The notes under the pieces are model-generated. The model was not told the origin of the DNA. It was given only the letters and a program-made list of their open reading frames with translations, and searched no databases. From Hyalangium gracile (GTDB taxonomy: Bacteria; Myxococcota; Myxococcia; Myxococcales; Myxococcaceae), in the NCBI RefSeq assembly GCF_020103725.1, contig NZ_JAHXBG010000007.1, forward strand, positions 310,001 through 374,000: a DNA stretch of 64,000 nucleotides, read 5' to 3'. Positions 50,674 through 59,675 of this stretch are shown here, in pieces (the stretch's first letter is position 1; each line of letters starts with the position of its first letter). The position numbers and the translations under genes are program-made.

Positions 50674-51780
50674 ATGAGGCGCCCCGTGTCCATTGGCCCC
50701 ATCGCTTTCGACGCGACCCTCTGGGACGAGCCAACGACGGGTATCGGCCTGTACACCCGCTGTCTGGCCTCGGCCCTGGAAGGGGAGGGTGTCTCGCTGG
50801 AGCGCTTCGGCGCACGCGTCTCGGGAGAGCACCCACGAGGGCGGATGGGTCGCACGGGCTACGCGCTGGCCCGCCTGCCCGGGGACTTGAGGGGCTCTCG
50901 GGCGCGGCTCTTCCACGCGCTGGGGAACTTCAACCTGCCGCTCACTCGCACGCCCGGCAAGGCGTACGTCCTCACCGTGCATGATCTCATCCCGCTGACC
51001 ATGCGGAAGACCGTGTCCACGGCGTTCCGGTGGCAGTTCCGCCTGTGGCTGGCGCGCAGCCTGATGCTCGCGGATCGGGTGATCTGCGTGAGCGCGCACA
51101 CGCGGGACGAGTTGCTGGCCCGCTTCCCCGAGGCCGCCGGGCGCACCGAGGTGGTGCACAACGGGGTGGACCACGTGGATGCCGAGCACCTTGACCTCAC
51201 GGGCGAGGCCTTCGTGCGAGCCCTGGCGCTGCCCAGGGACTTCGTGCTGTACGCGGGCTCGCTGGATGTCCGCAAGAACGTGGGGCTCGTGCTGGATGCG
51301 CTGGAGCGCCTGCGCGCCCGAGGCCGCTCGGCATCGCTCGTGCTGGCGGGACAGAGCTGGTTCGGATCCGGCGCGGTGGAGATGCGTGTGGGACGCATGC
51401 GCGCCGAGGGCTTCGACATCCGCCCGCTGGGCTACCAGTCCGCGCCCGTCTTCTACGAGCTGATGCGGCGCGCGGCCCTCTTCGTCTTCCCGTCCCGAGG
51501 GGAGGGCTTCGGCCTGCCGCCCCTGGAGGCCATGCGGCTGGGAACCGCCACCATCGTCTCCAACGCGGGCTCCCTGCCGGAGGTGTGCGGAGCCGCGGCC
51601 CCCGCGGTGGATCCGGACGATGCCGAGGGACTGGCGGAGGTGGTGGACCGGCTGCTGCGCTCACCGGAGGAGCGGCGGAGCTGGGCGGAGAAGGGCCGGC
51701 GCCAGGCCGCGGCCTTCACCTGGAAGCGCGCCGCGGAGCAGACGCTGGCGGTCTACGAGACCGCCCTCGGGAAGGCGTGA
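50674..51780 (+). CDS. GT4 family glycosyltransferase
   Basis: A 368-residue retaining glycosyltransferase of the GT-B fold. It begins MRRPVSIGPIAFDATLW, has GIGLYTRCLASAL, LTVHDLIPL, FVLYAGSLDVRKNVGLVLDAL and the donor-binding SRGEGFGLPPLEAMRLG. This pattern is typical of mannosyl- or rhamnosyltransferases that act on lipid-linked polysaccharide. Start is uncertain: ATG at 50674 or GTG at 50686, the latter with GAGG six bases upstream. It is divergent from the tandem GT4 gene with 30 bp between starts. Confidence 0.88.
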   Translation: MRRPVSIGPIAFDATLWDEPTTGIGLYTRCLASALEGEGVSLERFGARVSGEHPRGRMGRTGYALARLPGDLRGSRARLFHALGNFNLPLTRTPGKAYVLTVHDLIPLTMRKTVSTAFRWQFRLWLARSLMLADRVICVSAHTRDELLARFPEAAGRTEVVHNGVDHVDAEHLDLTGEAFVRALALPRDFVLYAGSLDVRKNVGLVLDALERLRARGRSASLVLAGQSWFGSGAVEMRVGRMRAEGFDIRPLGYQSAPVFYELMRRAALFVFPSRGEGFGLPPLEAMRLGTATIVSNAGSLPEVCGAAAPAVDPDDAEGLAEVVDRLLRSPEERRSWAEKGRRQAAAFTWKRAAEQTLAVYETALGKA

Positions 51781-51790
51781 GGCGCGCCCC

Positions 51791-52708
51791 TCAGGCCGTG
51801 CCCAGCTCGAGCACCTCGCGCAGCGCTTGCGTCAGGGTGTGCTTCGGCTCCCAGCCCAGGGCACGCAGCTTGTCCGGTGAGCCGACGAGGCTCGGGATGT
51901 CCGCGGGCCGCAGCCGCGCCGGATCCTGCTCGATGCGCGCCGGCACTCCCGAGAGCGCCAGCATCTCCTCCAGCACGGAGCGGATCGTCCGGCCCGTGCC
52001 GCTGCAGACGTTGTACGTCTGCCCCGCCACCCCCGCCGTCAGCAGCAGCCGGTAGGCCGCTACCACGTCCCGGACATGGGAGAAGTCCCGGATCGCCTCC
52101 AGGTTGCCCGTGCGCAGCACCGGCTCCACCTTCCACTTGCCGATGGCTCGCAGCTGCGCGGCGAAGGAGGGCACCACGAAGGTGGCATCCTGTCCCGCTC
52201 CCAGGTGGCTGAAGGCCCGCGCCACCACCACCGCCAGCCCGTAGTTCCGGTGGAACTGGAGCCCCGCGAGCTCCGCCGCCATCTTCGACGTGGCGTAGGG
52301 GTTGCGCGGCAGGAGCGCCGCATCCTCGGTGGCGCGGCTGCCCTCGGGCACCGGGCCGTACACCTCTCCCGCGCTGATCAGCAGCACCCGGGTCTCGGGG
52401 GTGCTCTCGCGCACCGCCGTCAGCAGGTTCACCGTCCCCAGTGCGTTGACGGCGAAGACGCGCGCCGGGTTGCCGTGGCTGCGCGCCACCGAGGAGAAGC
52501 CCGCCAGGTGGATGATCCCCTGCGGCTGGGCCTTCTCCACCGCCGTGCGCACCGCCGCCTCGTCCGCGATGTCGAAGTTCAGCGCGTTGCTGTTGGCGCC
52601 CTCGGCTCGAGGCCCGTGCGCCTCCACCACCTCGTCGCCCGCCGCGCGCAGCAGCGCGCACAGGTGGCGCCCCGCGAACCCATCCGCCCCCGTGACGAGG
52701 ATCCGCAT
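51791..52708 (-). CDS. NAD-dependent epimerase/dehydratase, RMD/GMD-like
   Basis: A 305-residue extended SDR. It has GADGFAGRHL (NAD(P) motif), the HLAGFSSVARS block, SAGEVYG and the catalytic NPYATSK with Tyr-x3-Lys. The IRDFSHVRDVVAAYRLLL, TYNVCSGTGRTI and ALGWEPKHTL blocks match GDP-mannose 4,6-dehydratase and GDP-6-deoxy-4-keto reductase (RMD) relatives. It probably makes a deoxyhexose donor for the neighbouring glycosyltransferases. It is convergent with the GT4 gene, ending 10 bp from it. Confidence 0.83.
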   Translation of the reverse strand: MRILVTGADGFAGRHLCALLRAAGDEVVEAHGPRAEGANSNALNFDIADEAAVRTAVEKAQPQGIIHLAGFSSVARSHGNPARVFAVNALGTVNLLTAVRESTPETRVLLISAGEVYGPVPEGSRATEDAALLPRNPYATSKMAAELAGLQFHRNYGLAVVVARAFSHLGAGQDATFVVPSFAAQLRAIGKWKVEPVLRTGNLEAIRDFSHVRDVVAAYRLLLTAGVAGQTYNVCSGTGRTIRSVLEEMLALSGVPARIEQDPARLRPADIPSLVGSPDKLRALGWEPKHTLTQALREVLELGTA

Positions 52709-52912
52709 CTAGTTCCCACCCGTGGCGAGGTGGAGGGTTTCCTGTCCCATGGTGTCCAAGATGATCGAGCGAGGGGTGTGCATTCCGAGTGTTCCCTGGA
52801 CGAAAGCCGCGCGGTTGTACCCGAGGCTCTGCCTTGCGCCAACCCTCGGGCCCCAAGACTTCTTGCGCCCCCCAGCTCGCATGGCTAGGTAGGTACGACC
52901 CCGGAGGCCGTC

Positions 52913-54187
52913 ATGCGGATTGCTACCCCCGTCGTCATGCTCCTCGTCCTGGCCGGGCTCCCCGTCTGGGCCCAGCCGGCCAGCGTCCAGCCTCTGGCCG
53001 AGACCCAGCCGGTGGTTCGAGCGGGCAACGCCCCCCAGGATGTCGCCATCTGGCCCAGCACCAGCGACGGGGGGACGGGGCTCTTCCTCGTGGCGGACTC
53101 CGCCGTCGGCCTCATCACCTTCCGGCTGGACGGCAGCGAGTGGCAGGCGCTCCTGTCGGACGGCGTGGCGTCCGGCGTGGACGTCAAGGAAGGCTTCGCC
53201 CTGCCCGGGGGGAACGTGCCTCTCGTGGTGGCGGCCAATGGGACGTTCCAGGCGCTCCTCGCGTACATCGTGGATCCGGTCACGCTGCAGCTCCGCCGGG
53301 TGGACACGGGGACGGTGAGCATGGCCGGCTTCGCCCCGAGCACCGTGGCGCTCTACCGCAGCCCCACGTCCGGCACCCTCTATGCCTTCACGGCCAATGC
53401 CGCGGGCACCATGCAGCAGTTCGAGCTGCGCGCCAACATGGATGGCGGCGTGGAGGGCTTCCCGGTGCGCAACTTCGCGGTGGGCGGAGCCGTCGCGGGC
53501 GCGGTGGCGGATGATGAGCAGGGCTTCCTCTTCGTTGCCCAGCAGAACACCGGCATCTGGCGCTACAACGCCGAGCCGGATGCGGGCACCTCGCGCATCA
53601 GCGTCGCCCCGGCCTTTGAGCCGCTCACGGCGCCGCTGGGCGGGCTCTCGCTCTACTCGCTCCCCGGCAGACAGGGCTACCTGCTCGCCGCGAGCGCCGG
53701 GGGGGATCAGGTCGTCGTCTTCAATCGTCAGGATCCTCACGACTCGGTGGGCACCTTCGTCGTCGTCCAGGATGGAGGCATCGACGCCGTGAATGGCCCG
53801 ACCACCGTGGAGAGCACGTCCCGTCCGCTCGGGCCGGCCTTCCCCGCCGGGTTCGTGGCCGTCCACGACGCGGTCAACGCCCCCATGCAGAACGACAAGT
53901 TCATCTCCTGGACTGCCCTGTCCAGGGCCTTCTCGCCGCCGCTCCAGCTCCCCGCGGATGGAGGCACCACCGACGGTGGAGTCTCCGACGGAGGCACGGA
54001 TGGCGGCGGTGTCACGGATGGCGGCACGGATGGCGGTGGGGGAGTGACCGGAGGCAATGGGCCCGGCGGCGGGCAGACGTACCCCCCCGACGACAGCGGG
54101 TGTGGCTGCGCCACGGCCTCGGTGCCGGGCACCCTCCTCTTCCTGGTGCTGGCCTCCGCGCTGCGCAGCCGTCGGCGGCGGAGCTGA
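52913..54187 (+). CDS. secreted beta-propeller phytase with MYXO-CTERM sorting tail
   Basis: A 424-residue protein with a signal peptide (MRIATPVVMLLVLAGLPVWAQ) and a six-bladed-propeller phytase domain: PQDVAIWPSTSDGGTGLFLVADS near the start, GVDVKEGF, NGPTTVESTSRPLG and FPAGFVAVHDAVN near the end, typical of beta-propeller (BPP) phytases that release phosphate from phytate using calcium. A low-complexity TDGG repeat linker follows, then a MYXO-CTERM signal: GCGC, a hydrophobic stretch and an Arg-rich end (RSRRRRS). The enzyme is probably anchored at the cell surface. ATG at 52913 has GGAGG five bases upstream. The nucleotidase gene follows. Confidence 0.88.
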   Translation: MRIATPVVMLLVLAGLPVWAQPASVQPLAETQPVVRAGNAPQDVAIWPSTSDGGTGLFLVADSAVGLITFRLDGSEWQALLSDGVASGVDVKEGFALPGGNVPLVVAANGTFQALLAYIVDPVTLQLRRVDTGTVSMAGFAPSTVALYRSPTSGTLYAFTANAAGTMQQFELRANMDGGVEGFPVRNFAVGGAVAGAVADDEQGFLFVAQQNTGIWRYNAEPDAGTSRISVAPAFEPLTAPLGGLSLYSLPGRQGYLLAASAGGDQVVVFNRQDPHDSVGTFVVVQDGGIDAVNGPTTVESTSRPLGPAFPAGFVAVHDAVNAPMQNDKFISWTALSRAFSPPLQLPADGGTTDGGVSDGGTDGGGVTDGGTDGGGGVTGGNGPGGGQTYPPDDSGCGCATASVPGTLLFLVLASALRSRRRRS

Positions 54188-54232
54188 TGCCGGTTGCCAG
54201 CGGGCGGGCTCCGCGCTGAAGTGCCCGCCCTC

Positions 54233-56074
54233 ATGTCTCGACTCCGCCTCTCCCTCGTCCTGGTGGCCCTCGTGGCCGCCGCGTGCCGCAGCGCCCCTCA
54301 GCCCGCGGAACCCTCGACGGCCGCTCGCTCGCAGCCCGTGGCGGCTGCTCCCGCCGAGCCCATCCGGCTCACCATCGTGGGCACCAATGATCTGCACGGC
54401 TGGATCGCTCCCCTGCGCACCGCGCACAAGAGCGGCGTGGAGCTCGAGGAGGGCGGCGTGGCCACCCTCGCCAGCTATGTCGCCCGGCTGCGCGCGGACA
54501 ACCCGGATGGCGTGCTGCTGCTCGATGGAGGAGACCTCTTCCAGGGAACGCTCGCGTCCAACCTCACCGAGGGCGCCGTCGTCGTCGACGTGTACAACCG
54601 CCTCGGCGTGACGGCCGCGGCCCTCGGCAACCACGAGTTCGACTACGGCCCCGTGGGCCCGGCCCCCGTGCCCGTGAAGCCTGGAGATGATCCGCTGGGC
54701 GCGCTCAAGGCCCGCATCCAGCAGGCCCGCTTCCCCATCCTGTCCGCCAACATCCGCGAGGCGGACGGCGGCCAGCGCCCCGCGTGGCTCGGCAATGACG
54801 GCACGCTGCTCGTCACCCTCCGGGGCGTGAAGGTGGGCATCGTGGGGCTGTCCACGCCCTCCACCCCGACGACCACCAACCCCACCAACGTCGTCTCCCT
54901 GCGCTTCGAGCCCCTGGCTCCCGCCACCGTGGAGGCCTCGAAGCGGCTGCGCGAGCAGGGCGCGGAGGTGGTCATCGGCGTCATGCACGCGGGCGGCAAG
55001 TGCCCGAAGCTGGAGGATCCGAGGGATCTCTCCAGCTGTGAGCTGAAGAATGGGGAGATCTACGATGCCCTCGGCGAGCTGCCCCCGGGCACCCTGGATG
55101 CGGTGATCGCCGGGCACACCCACCAGGTCATGGGGCACTTCCTCCACGAGGTGCCCGTCATCGAGACGTACGGGCTGGGGCGCTCGTTCGGCTACATCGA
55201 GCTCTTCGTGGACCCGACGAGCCGCCAGGTGCTGCCGACTCGCACTCGCATCCACGCCGGTATTGCCCTCTGCGCCCAGGTGGACGCGACGAGCGGCACG
55301 TGCGATGCGCGCAAGCTGAAGGACCAGCCGGAGGTGCGGCTCGTGCCCGCGACCTTCCTCGGCGGCCCCGTGGTTCCGGACACCGACATCCAGACGCTCA
55401 TCGCCCCGGCGCTCAAGCGCGTGGAGGAGGAGCAGCACCGCGAGCTCGGCGTCACCATCCCCGTGGTGCTCAAGCGCGACTACCAGGGCGAGAGCGTGCT
55501 CGGGAACTTCCTCTCGGACTCGCTGCGGGAGGCGGCTCGCGCGGACGTGGCCCTGATGAACCCGGGAGGCCTGCGCGCGGACATCGACGCGGGCCCTCTC
55601 ACCTTTGGCGATATCTACGAGGTGCTCCCCTTCGACAACACCGTGGCCCTCGTGACGATGTCGGGGGATGAGCTGAAGCGGCTGCTCCAGATCGCCTATG
55701 GCATGAAGAAGGGGGGCGTCTTCCAGGTCTCTGGGCTCAAGGTGTCCCTCGCCCGCTGCCCTGGGCCGGAGCGCTTCCAGAGCGCCACGCTCGCCAACGG
55801 TCGGGCCCTGGAGCCCGCGAAGCTCTACCGGGTCGCCATGCCCGACTTCCTGGCTCGCGGCGGGGATGGGCTGGCGCCGGGCCTCGACAAACTCCCCCCC
55901 GGACGGGTGGATCTCGGGCTGACCCGCCCGGGGAGCCTCCGGGATGAGCTGATCGCGTACTGGCAGAGCCGCAAGACGCCGCTCACCGCTCCCTCCCTGG
56001 GACGTATCACCTACCTGGGCGGCACCGCCGAGTGCCCTCCGGCTCCGGCCCACAGAGGGCCGTACTCCCTGTGA
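54233..56074 (+). CDS. 5'-nucleotidase/metallophosphatase family lipoprotein
   Basis: A 613-residue protein with a lipobox (LVAAAC) after a signal peptide. The metallophosphatase domain shows VGTNDLHGWI, LLLDGGDLFQGT, ALGNHEFDYG, GVMHAGG and IAGHTHQVMG; the C-terminal nucleotidase domain has VLGNFLSDSLREAAR, LMNPGGLRADIDAG and FLARGGDGL. This matches the UshA-like family that releases phosphate from nucleotides. It lies 45 bp after the phytase gene on the same strand, suggesting a phosphate-scavenging pair. A second lipoprotein of the family lies at 15411. Confidence 0.9.
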   Translation: MSRLRLSLVLVALVAAACRSAPQPAEPSTAARSQPVAAAPAEPIRLTIVGTNDLHGWIAPLRTAHKSGVELEEGGVATLASYVARLRADNPDGVLLLDGGDLFQGTLASNLTEGAVVVDVYNRLGVTAAALGNHEFDYGPVGPAPVPVKPGDDPLGALKARIQQARFPILSANIREADGGQRPAWLGNDGTLLVTLRGVKVGIVGLSTPSTPTTTNPTNVVSLRFEPLAPATVEASKRLREQGAEVVIGVMHAGGKCPKLEDPRDLSSCELKNGEIYDALGELPPGTLDAVIAGHTHQVMGHFLHEVPVIETYGLGRSFGYIELFVDPTSRQVLPTRTRIHAGIALCAQVDATSGTCDARKLKDQPEVRLVPATFLGGPVVPDTDIQTLIAPALKRVEEEQHRELGVTIPVVLKRDYQGESVLGNFLSDSLREAARADVALMNPGGLRADIDAGPLTFGDIYEVLPFDNTVALVTMSGDELKRLLQIAYGMKKGGVFQVSGLKVSLARCPGPERFQSATLANGRALEPAKLYRVAMPDFLARGGDGLAPGLDKLPPGRVDLGLTRPGSLRDELIAYWQSRKTPLTAPSLGRITYLGGTAECPPAPAHRGPYSL

Positions 56075-56148
56075 GGTAGGGCCTGCGGAGGCGTGGGGGG
56101 AGGGGTTACACCCGCAAGTCGGCGAGATTTCAGTGGAATCGAGCCCGG

Positions 56149-56164
56149 GGCCGATTTTTCGGCC
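56149..56164. repeat. hairpin in the 5'-nucleotidase / small gene gap
   Basis: GGCCGA and TCGGCC form a perfect stem with a TTTT loop, 75 bases after the nucleotidase stop and 120 before the next ATG. No T-run follows, so its role as a terminator is unclear. Confidence 0.4.
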
Positions 56165-56283
56165 TGGGAGCAGTTTTCAAAACCCGATTTCCTCCTTACT
56201 CTAGGGCATGCCGTGCTCGGTCGGAGGGTTCTGTCTGAGCCTGGGAGACCAGGGCACGTGGCGGTAGTTCGGGAGGGATGGAC

Positions 56284-56769
56284 ATGCTTTACAAGGTGAC
56301 CCCGATGATGGCGCCTCCGGCGCCTGAGAAGGCCAAGCCGCGCGAGCAGGGTCAGCCGCGCAAGAAGCGCAAGTCGGCGGTCTATGACGCGGATGGGCAC
56401 GAGGTGCTCATCTCGCTGATGTGCCTGAAGTGCCGCACGCTCAAGCCGCTGGCGCAGTTCGGTCTGCGCAAGATGGCGGATGGAGCCATCCGGAACCAGC
56501 CCTGGTGCCGGACGTGCCGCTCGGGCGCCGGGACGAAGAAGCCCAAGGGCAAGGCCGCCGAGGCCTCGGTCGAGGTGGCCTCCGAGGCCATCGAGGCGCC
56601 GGCCTCCGCCGCCGAGGAGTCCACGGCCGCGCTGCAGGTCATGGCCGCCGAGGCCGAGCTGCCGGAGTCCGCGATCGCCGCGGTCGCCCTCGCGGATGAT
56701 CCGGGCGACGAGGCGGGGGCCGAGGAAGAGCCCAAGGCCGCGTCCGCTCCCGCTCCCGCTCAGGGCTGA
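56284..56769 (+). CDS. small protein with a treble-clef-like CxxC/CxxC zinc motif
   Basis: A 161-residue protein. The N-terminus is basic (REQGQPRKKRKS), followed by CLKC and CRTC pairs separated by about 24 residues (about 47-78), a likely zinc-binding unit of the kind found in HNH-like or ribosomal-type zinc ribbons. The C-terminal half is Ala/Glu-rich and probably disordered (EVASEAIEAPASAAEE). No enzyme motif was found. The ATG at 56284 has GGAGG seven bases upstream; an ATG at 56278 lies directly against that site. I do not recognise a family. Confidence 0.6.
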   Translation: MLYKVTPMMAPPAPEKAKPREQGQPRKKRKSAVYDADGHEVLISLMCLKCRTLKPLAQFGLRKMADGAIRNQPWCRTCRSGAGTKKPKGKAAEASVEVASEAIEAPASAAEESTAALQVMAAEAELPESAIAAVALADDPGDEAGAEEEPKAASAPAPAQG

Positions 56770-56795
56770 GCGCCCACGAGCCAGGATTTCCTCTG

Positions 56796-56817
56796 AGGTG
56801 AGAGTTGGCTCTCACCT
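56796..56817. repeat. hairpin between convergent genes
   Basis: AGGTGAGAG and CTCTCACCT are perfect 9-bp arms with a TTGG loop. They lie between two convergent genes and may slow transcription from both sides; no T-run is present on either strand. Confidence 0.45.
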
Positions 56818-56873
56818 GCCGGGAGGGATCCGCCCGAGGGGGAAGCCCCAGCGGAGGCGCTCCGCCGGGGTGT

Positions 56874-59651
56874 TCACATCGACAGCCGGAGGCCCGCGGG
56901 CAGCGTGTCGCCGAGAGCGCGCGCCTCGTCGGCCGCCTCCAGCGCGAGCACCTCGTTCACCATGCGCACCCAGGTCTCCGCGGCCTTCGCCGCGACGAGC
57001 GCCTGGGCCGTGCGGGCCCTGAGGGCCGGATCGATGTCGCGCGTGCGGTCGCCGGTGAGCCGCGCGAGCTGCGCCGCCGCGAAGGGGGCTCCGTCGATGC
57101 GGCGCAGATCCATCTCCAGCAGCAGCGTGAGCCACGCCTCGGCGGTGTCCACGTCCACCACCTTGTGGCTGCTCCCATAGAGGGGCACTCGCGCGCCCAG
57201 TCGCCCGAGCGACCACGCCCAGGGGCCGCCGGACTTCGCCTCGGCGCGGAGGCGGGAGGCTACCCAGCCGCCCAGCTTCGCCTTCTCGGCGGCGGGCAGG
57301 TGCTCCAGCGAAGCAGCCGCGCGCACCATCTCATCCAGGCCCTCGGGCTGGATGCCCTTGAGCTTGCCGGCGGGCGGCGCGTCCGGAGGCACCCGGCGGG
57401 CCAGGTGAGGCTCCAGGTAGGCCCAGAGCTTGGACTGCTGCGCCTCGGTGAGACCGCCGGAGATGCGGCGCCACATGACCCAGAACTCGATCCACACGGC
57501 CTTGTCCGTGTGGAACTGCACGAGCTGTTCGAACAGGCCGAACGTCTGCTCCGCGCGCCAGTGATCCAGCGGATAGCCGAAGCCGGGGCGCAGGGTGTAG
57601 CCGGCCAGGCTGTAGAAGACGCGCTCGTGGTCCGCCGAGCGGCGGCGCTTGCTGGCCCCGGCGAACAGGGAGCTCCACAGCTCGCGCAGCACGGGCACGC
57701 GCCATGTCTCGCGCGGGCCGAGCACCTTCTCCAGCGTCTTGGACAGCTGCTTCACGTCCTTGGGGCCGATGGGCAGCGGCTTGTTGCCGTAGACGCGCTC
57801 GACGTTCTCCTTCGCCTCGGCGAAGCGCGCGGGCATGGACTCGGTGACGGTGATGTCCTGGCCCGAGCCGGAGCCCCGGAGCTCGAACTCGAGGCGCCAG
57901 CGCTCGTCGGCGACGTTGGAGACGCAGAACAGCTCCAGGGTGCCGATCTCCGTGAGCGCGGCCCGCAGGTGCACGGGCACCTCCGCCGTCTTCCCCGAGG
58001 CCCCCTTGAGGAGCGTGTGGATGGGCGGCAGGGGCTTGAGGTCCTCGGCCAGGGGGATGATGTCGCCCGGCTTGTCGATGCGGTCGCTCGTCGTCGAGTA
58101 CAGGGTGAACTGCACCGGGCGCCCGAGCGTGAGGGTGAAGGGGCGCTCTCCGAGGTCCACCGCCTGTCCCTCCTCGAAGCCGCGAGGGATGAGGCAGAGG
58201 ACGGGCTGGTCTCCGCTGTCCGCGGGGCGCTCCAGGCCCACGTAGTAGGCGCGAGCCGCGCCGCCGCCGATGCGCAGGCCGTGGCCGCGCCGGACGAGGC
58301 CGTAGTACGCCGCCCCGCGAGCCACCGCCTTCTCCAGCGAGTCATGGCGGAGCAGGGGAATTCGGGGCGCGCCCGGCCACCACGCGGAGATGGCGTCCAC
58401 CAGCCGCTCGGAGATGCGGGGCGAGTTGAAGACGCCACCATTGAGGAGGATGGCGTCGGGGCGGGGCAGGGCGCCCTCGGAGGGAGGTGCCTCGCCCAGG
58501 GCCGCGAAGCCGCCCGCCGCGTGCTGTCCGAGGAAGGCGGCCAGGTGGCGGGTGACCGCCGCGTCCTGGGCGTACGGCAGTCCCAGCTCCTGCAGGGCCA
58601 TGCGCGCCGCGCGCCGGGGCCTGTCCGTCGGGCCCGAGGTGGGGAAGAAGCCGTCCAGCACGAGCCCCTCCGCCTCCGCCCGTGTCAGCTCCGTGGAGAG
58701 CGCCCCACCCAGCAGCCGGCTGCCCTCGGCCACCAGGGAGATGCCGTAGCGCTCCGGCGGGTTGGGGCCGAGCAGAGCCTCCTTCGCGGTTCGCGCGGCC
58801 TGGATGGCCTGGGTCCACTGGGTAGCGGACAGGCGCCGGCCATCGGAGAAGAGCTTCTCCTCCACCTTGCGGGCGAGGGCGGCGTCCATGTTGTCGCCGC
58901 CGAGCATGAGGTGCTCGCCCACCGCGAGCCGCCGGAGCATGGGGCCTTCCGGCGAGACGCCCGCGTGGACGAGGGTGAAGTCCGTGGTGCCGCCGCCCAC
59001 GTCCACCACGAGCACCAGACGCACGTTGGCCAGCACCTTGGCCAGGTCCGTGCGGTGGCGCGCGGTGTAGTCGTAGAAGGCCGCCTGCGGCTCCTCGACG
59101 AGAGTGAACTTCTCCAGGCCCGCCTTGCGCGCCGCGCTGACGGTGAGAGCGCGCGCCGCCTCGTCGAAGGAGGCGGGGACGGTGATGACCACTTCCTGCT
59201 GGGCGAGCGGGGCCTCCGGGTGGGCGAAGTCCCACGCCCGAGCCATGTGCGAGAGCAGCAGGGCGCTGGCCTCCACCGGCGAGAGCTTGGCCACGTCCGC
59301 GGGAGCGCCCCACGGCAGGATGGGGGCGGAGCGATCCACGCCCGGGTGGCACAGCCAGCTCTTCGCGGAGGCGACGAGCCGGCCGGGCACGCGCGCTCCC
59401 TGCCACCGGGCGAACTCGCCGACGACGTTGGGGCCGGCCTCGCCCCAGGGGAGCTTGAGCGACTCGCCCGCCAGCTCATGGCCTGCGGGGACATAGATGC
59501 ACGAGGGCAGCAGCGAGCGTGGAGCCACCTCGCCCTGCCGCACGAGCTGGGGAAGGGGAAAGTCCTCGATGGGGGCGCTCGGCCCGCGAGCGGGGTCAAT
59601 CGACGCGACCGCGCAGTGGGTGGTGCCCAGATCGATTCCGATGATGCGCAT
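56874..59651 (-). CDS. Hsp70 family protein with C-terminal DUF3731 domain
   Basis: A 925-residue protein. Residues about 1-480 are an Hsp70/actin-like ATPase: IGIDLGTTHCAVAS, VVDVGGGTTDFTLV, and LLNGGVFNSPRI. A beta-rich region (about 480-590) resembles that of the neighbouring Hsp70. The C-terminal 300 residues, with the PVLRELWSSLF, HERVFYSLAGYTLRPGFGYPLDHWR and WVMWRRISGGLTEAQQ blocks, match DUF3731, a domain known mainly from the tails of such Hsp70s. The canonical C-terminal lid and EEVD-like end are absent. Client and activity are unknown. It is the last gene of an operon with another Hsp70 and a DUF2760 protein. Confidence 0.85.
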   Translation of the reverse strand: MRIIGIDLGTTHCAVASIDPARGPSAPIEDFPLPQLVRQGEVAPRSLLPSCIYVPAGHELAGESLKLPWGEAGPNVVGEFARWQGARVPGRLVASAKSWLCHPGVDRSAPILPWGAPADVAKLSPVEASALLLSHMARAWDFAHPEAPLAQQEVVITVPASFDEAARALTVSAARKAGLEKFTLVEEPQAAFYDYTARHRTDLAKVLANVRLVLVVDVGGGTTDFTLVHAGVSPEGPMLRRLAVGEHLMLGGDNMDAALARKVEEKLFSDGRRLSATQWTQAIQAARTAKEALLGPNPPERYGISLVAEGSRLLGGALSTELTRAEAEGLVLDGFFPTSGPTDRPRRAARMALQELGLPYAQDAAVTRHLAAFLGQHAAGGFAALGEAPPSEGALPRPDAILLNGGVFNSPRISERLVDAISAWWPGAPRIPLLRHDSLEKAVARGAAYYGLVRRGHGLRIGGGAARAYYVGLERPADSGDQPVLCLIPRGFEEGQAVDLGERPFTLTLGRPVQFTLYSTTSDRIDKPGDIIPLAEDLKPLPPIHTLLKGASGKTAEVPVHLRAALTEIGTLELFCVSNVADERWRLEFELRGSGSGQDITVTESMPARFAEAKENVERVYGNKPLPIGPKDVKQLSKTLEKVLGPRETWRVPVLRELWSSLFAGASKRRRSADHERVFYSLAGYTLRPGFGYPLDHWRAEQTFGLFEQLVQFHTDKAVWIEFWVMWRRISGGLTEAQQSKLWAYLEPHLARRVPPDAPPAGKLKGIQPEGLDEMVRAAASLEHLPAAEKAKLGGWVASRLRAEAKSGGPWAWSLGRLGARVPLYGSSHKVVDVDTAEAWLTLLLEMDLRRIDGAPFAAAQLARLTGDRTRDIDPALRARTAQALVAAKAAETWVRMVNEVLALEAADEARALGDTLPAGLRLSM

Positions 59652-59675
59652 AGGCCTCCCGTGCCGCGGTGCTTC

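Noticed and set aside
53965-54060. TDGG repeats as a tandem DNA repeat element
   Set aside because: They are coding repeats of a low-complexity linker before the MYXO-CTERM tail, not an independent element.
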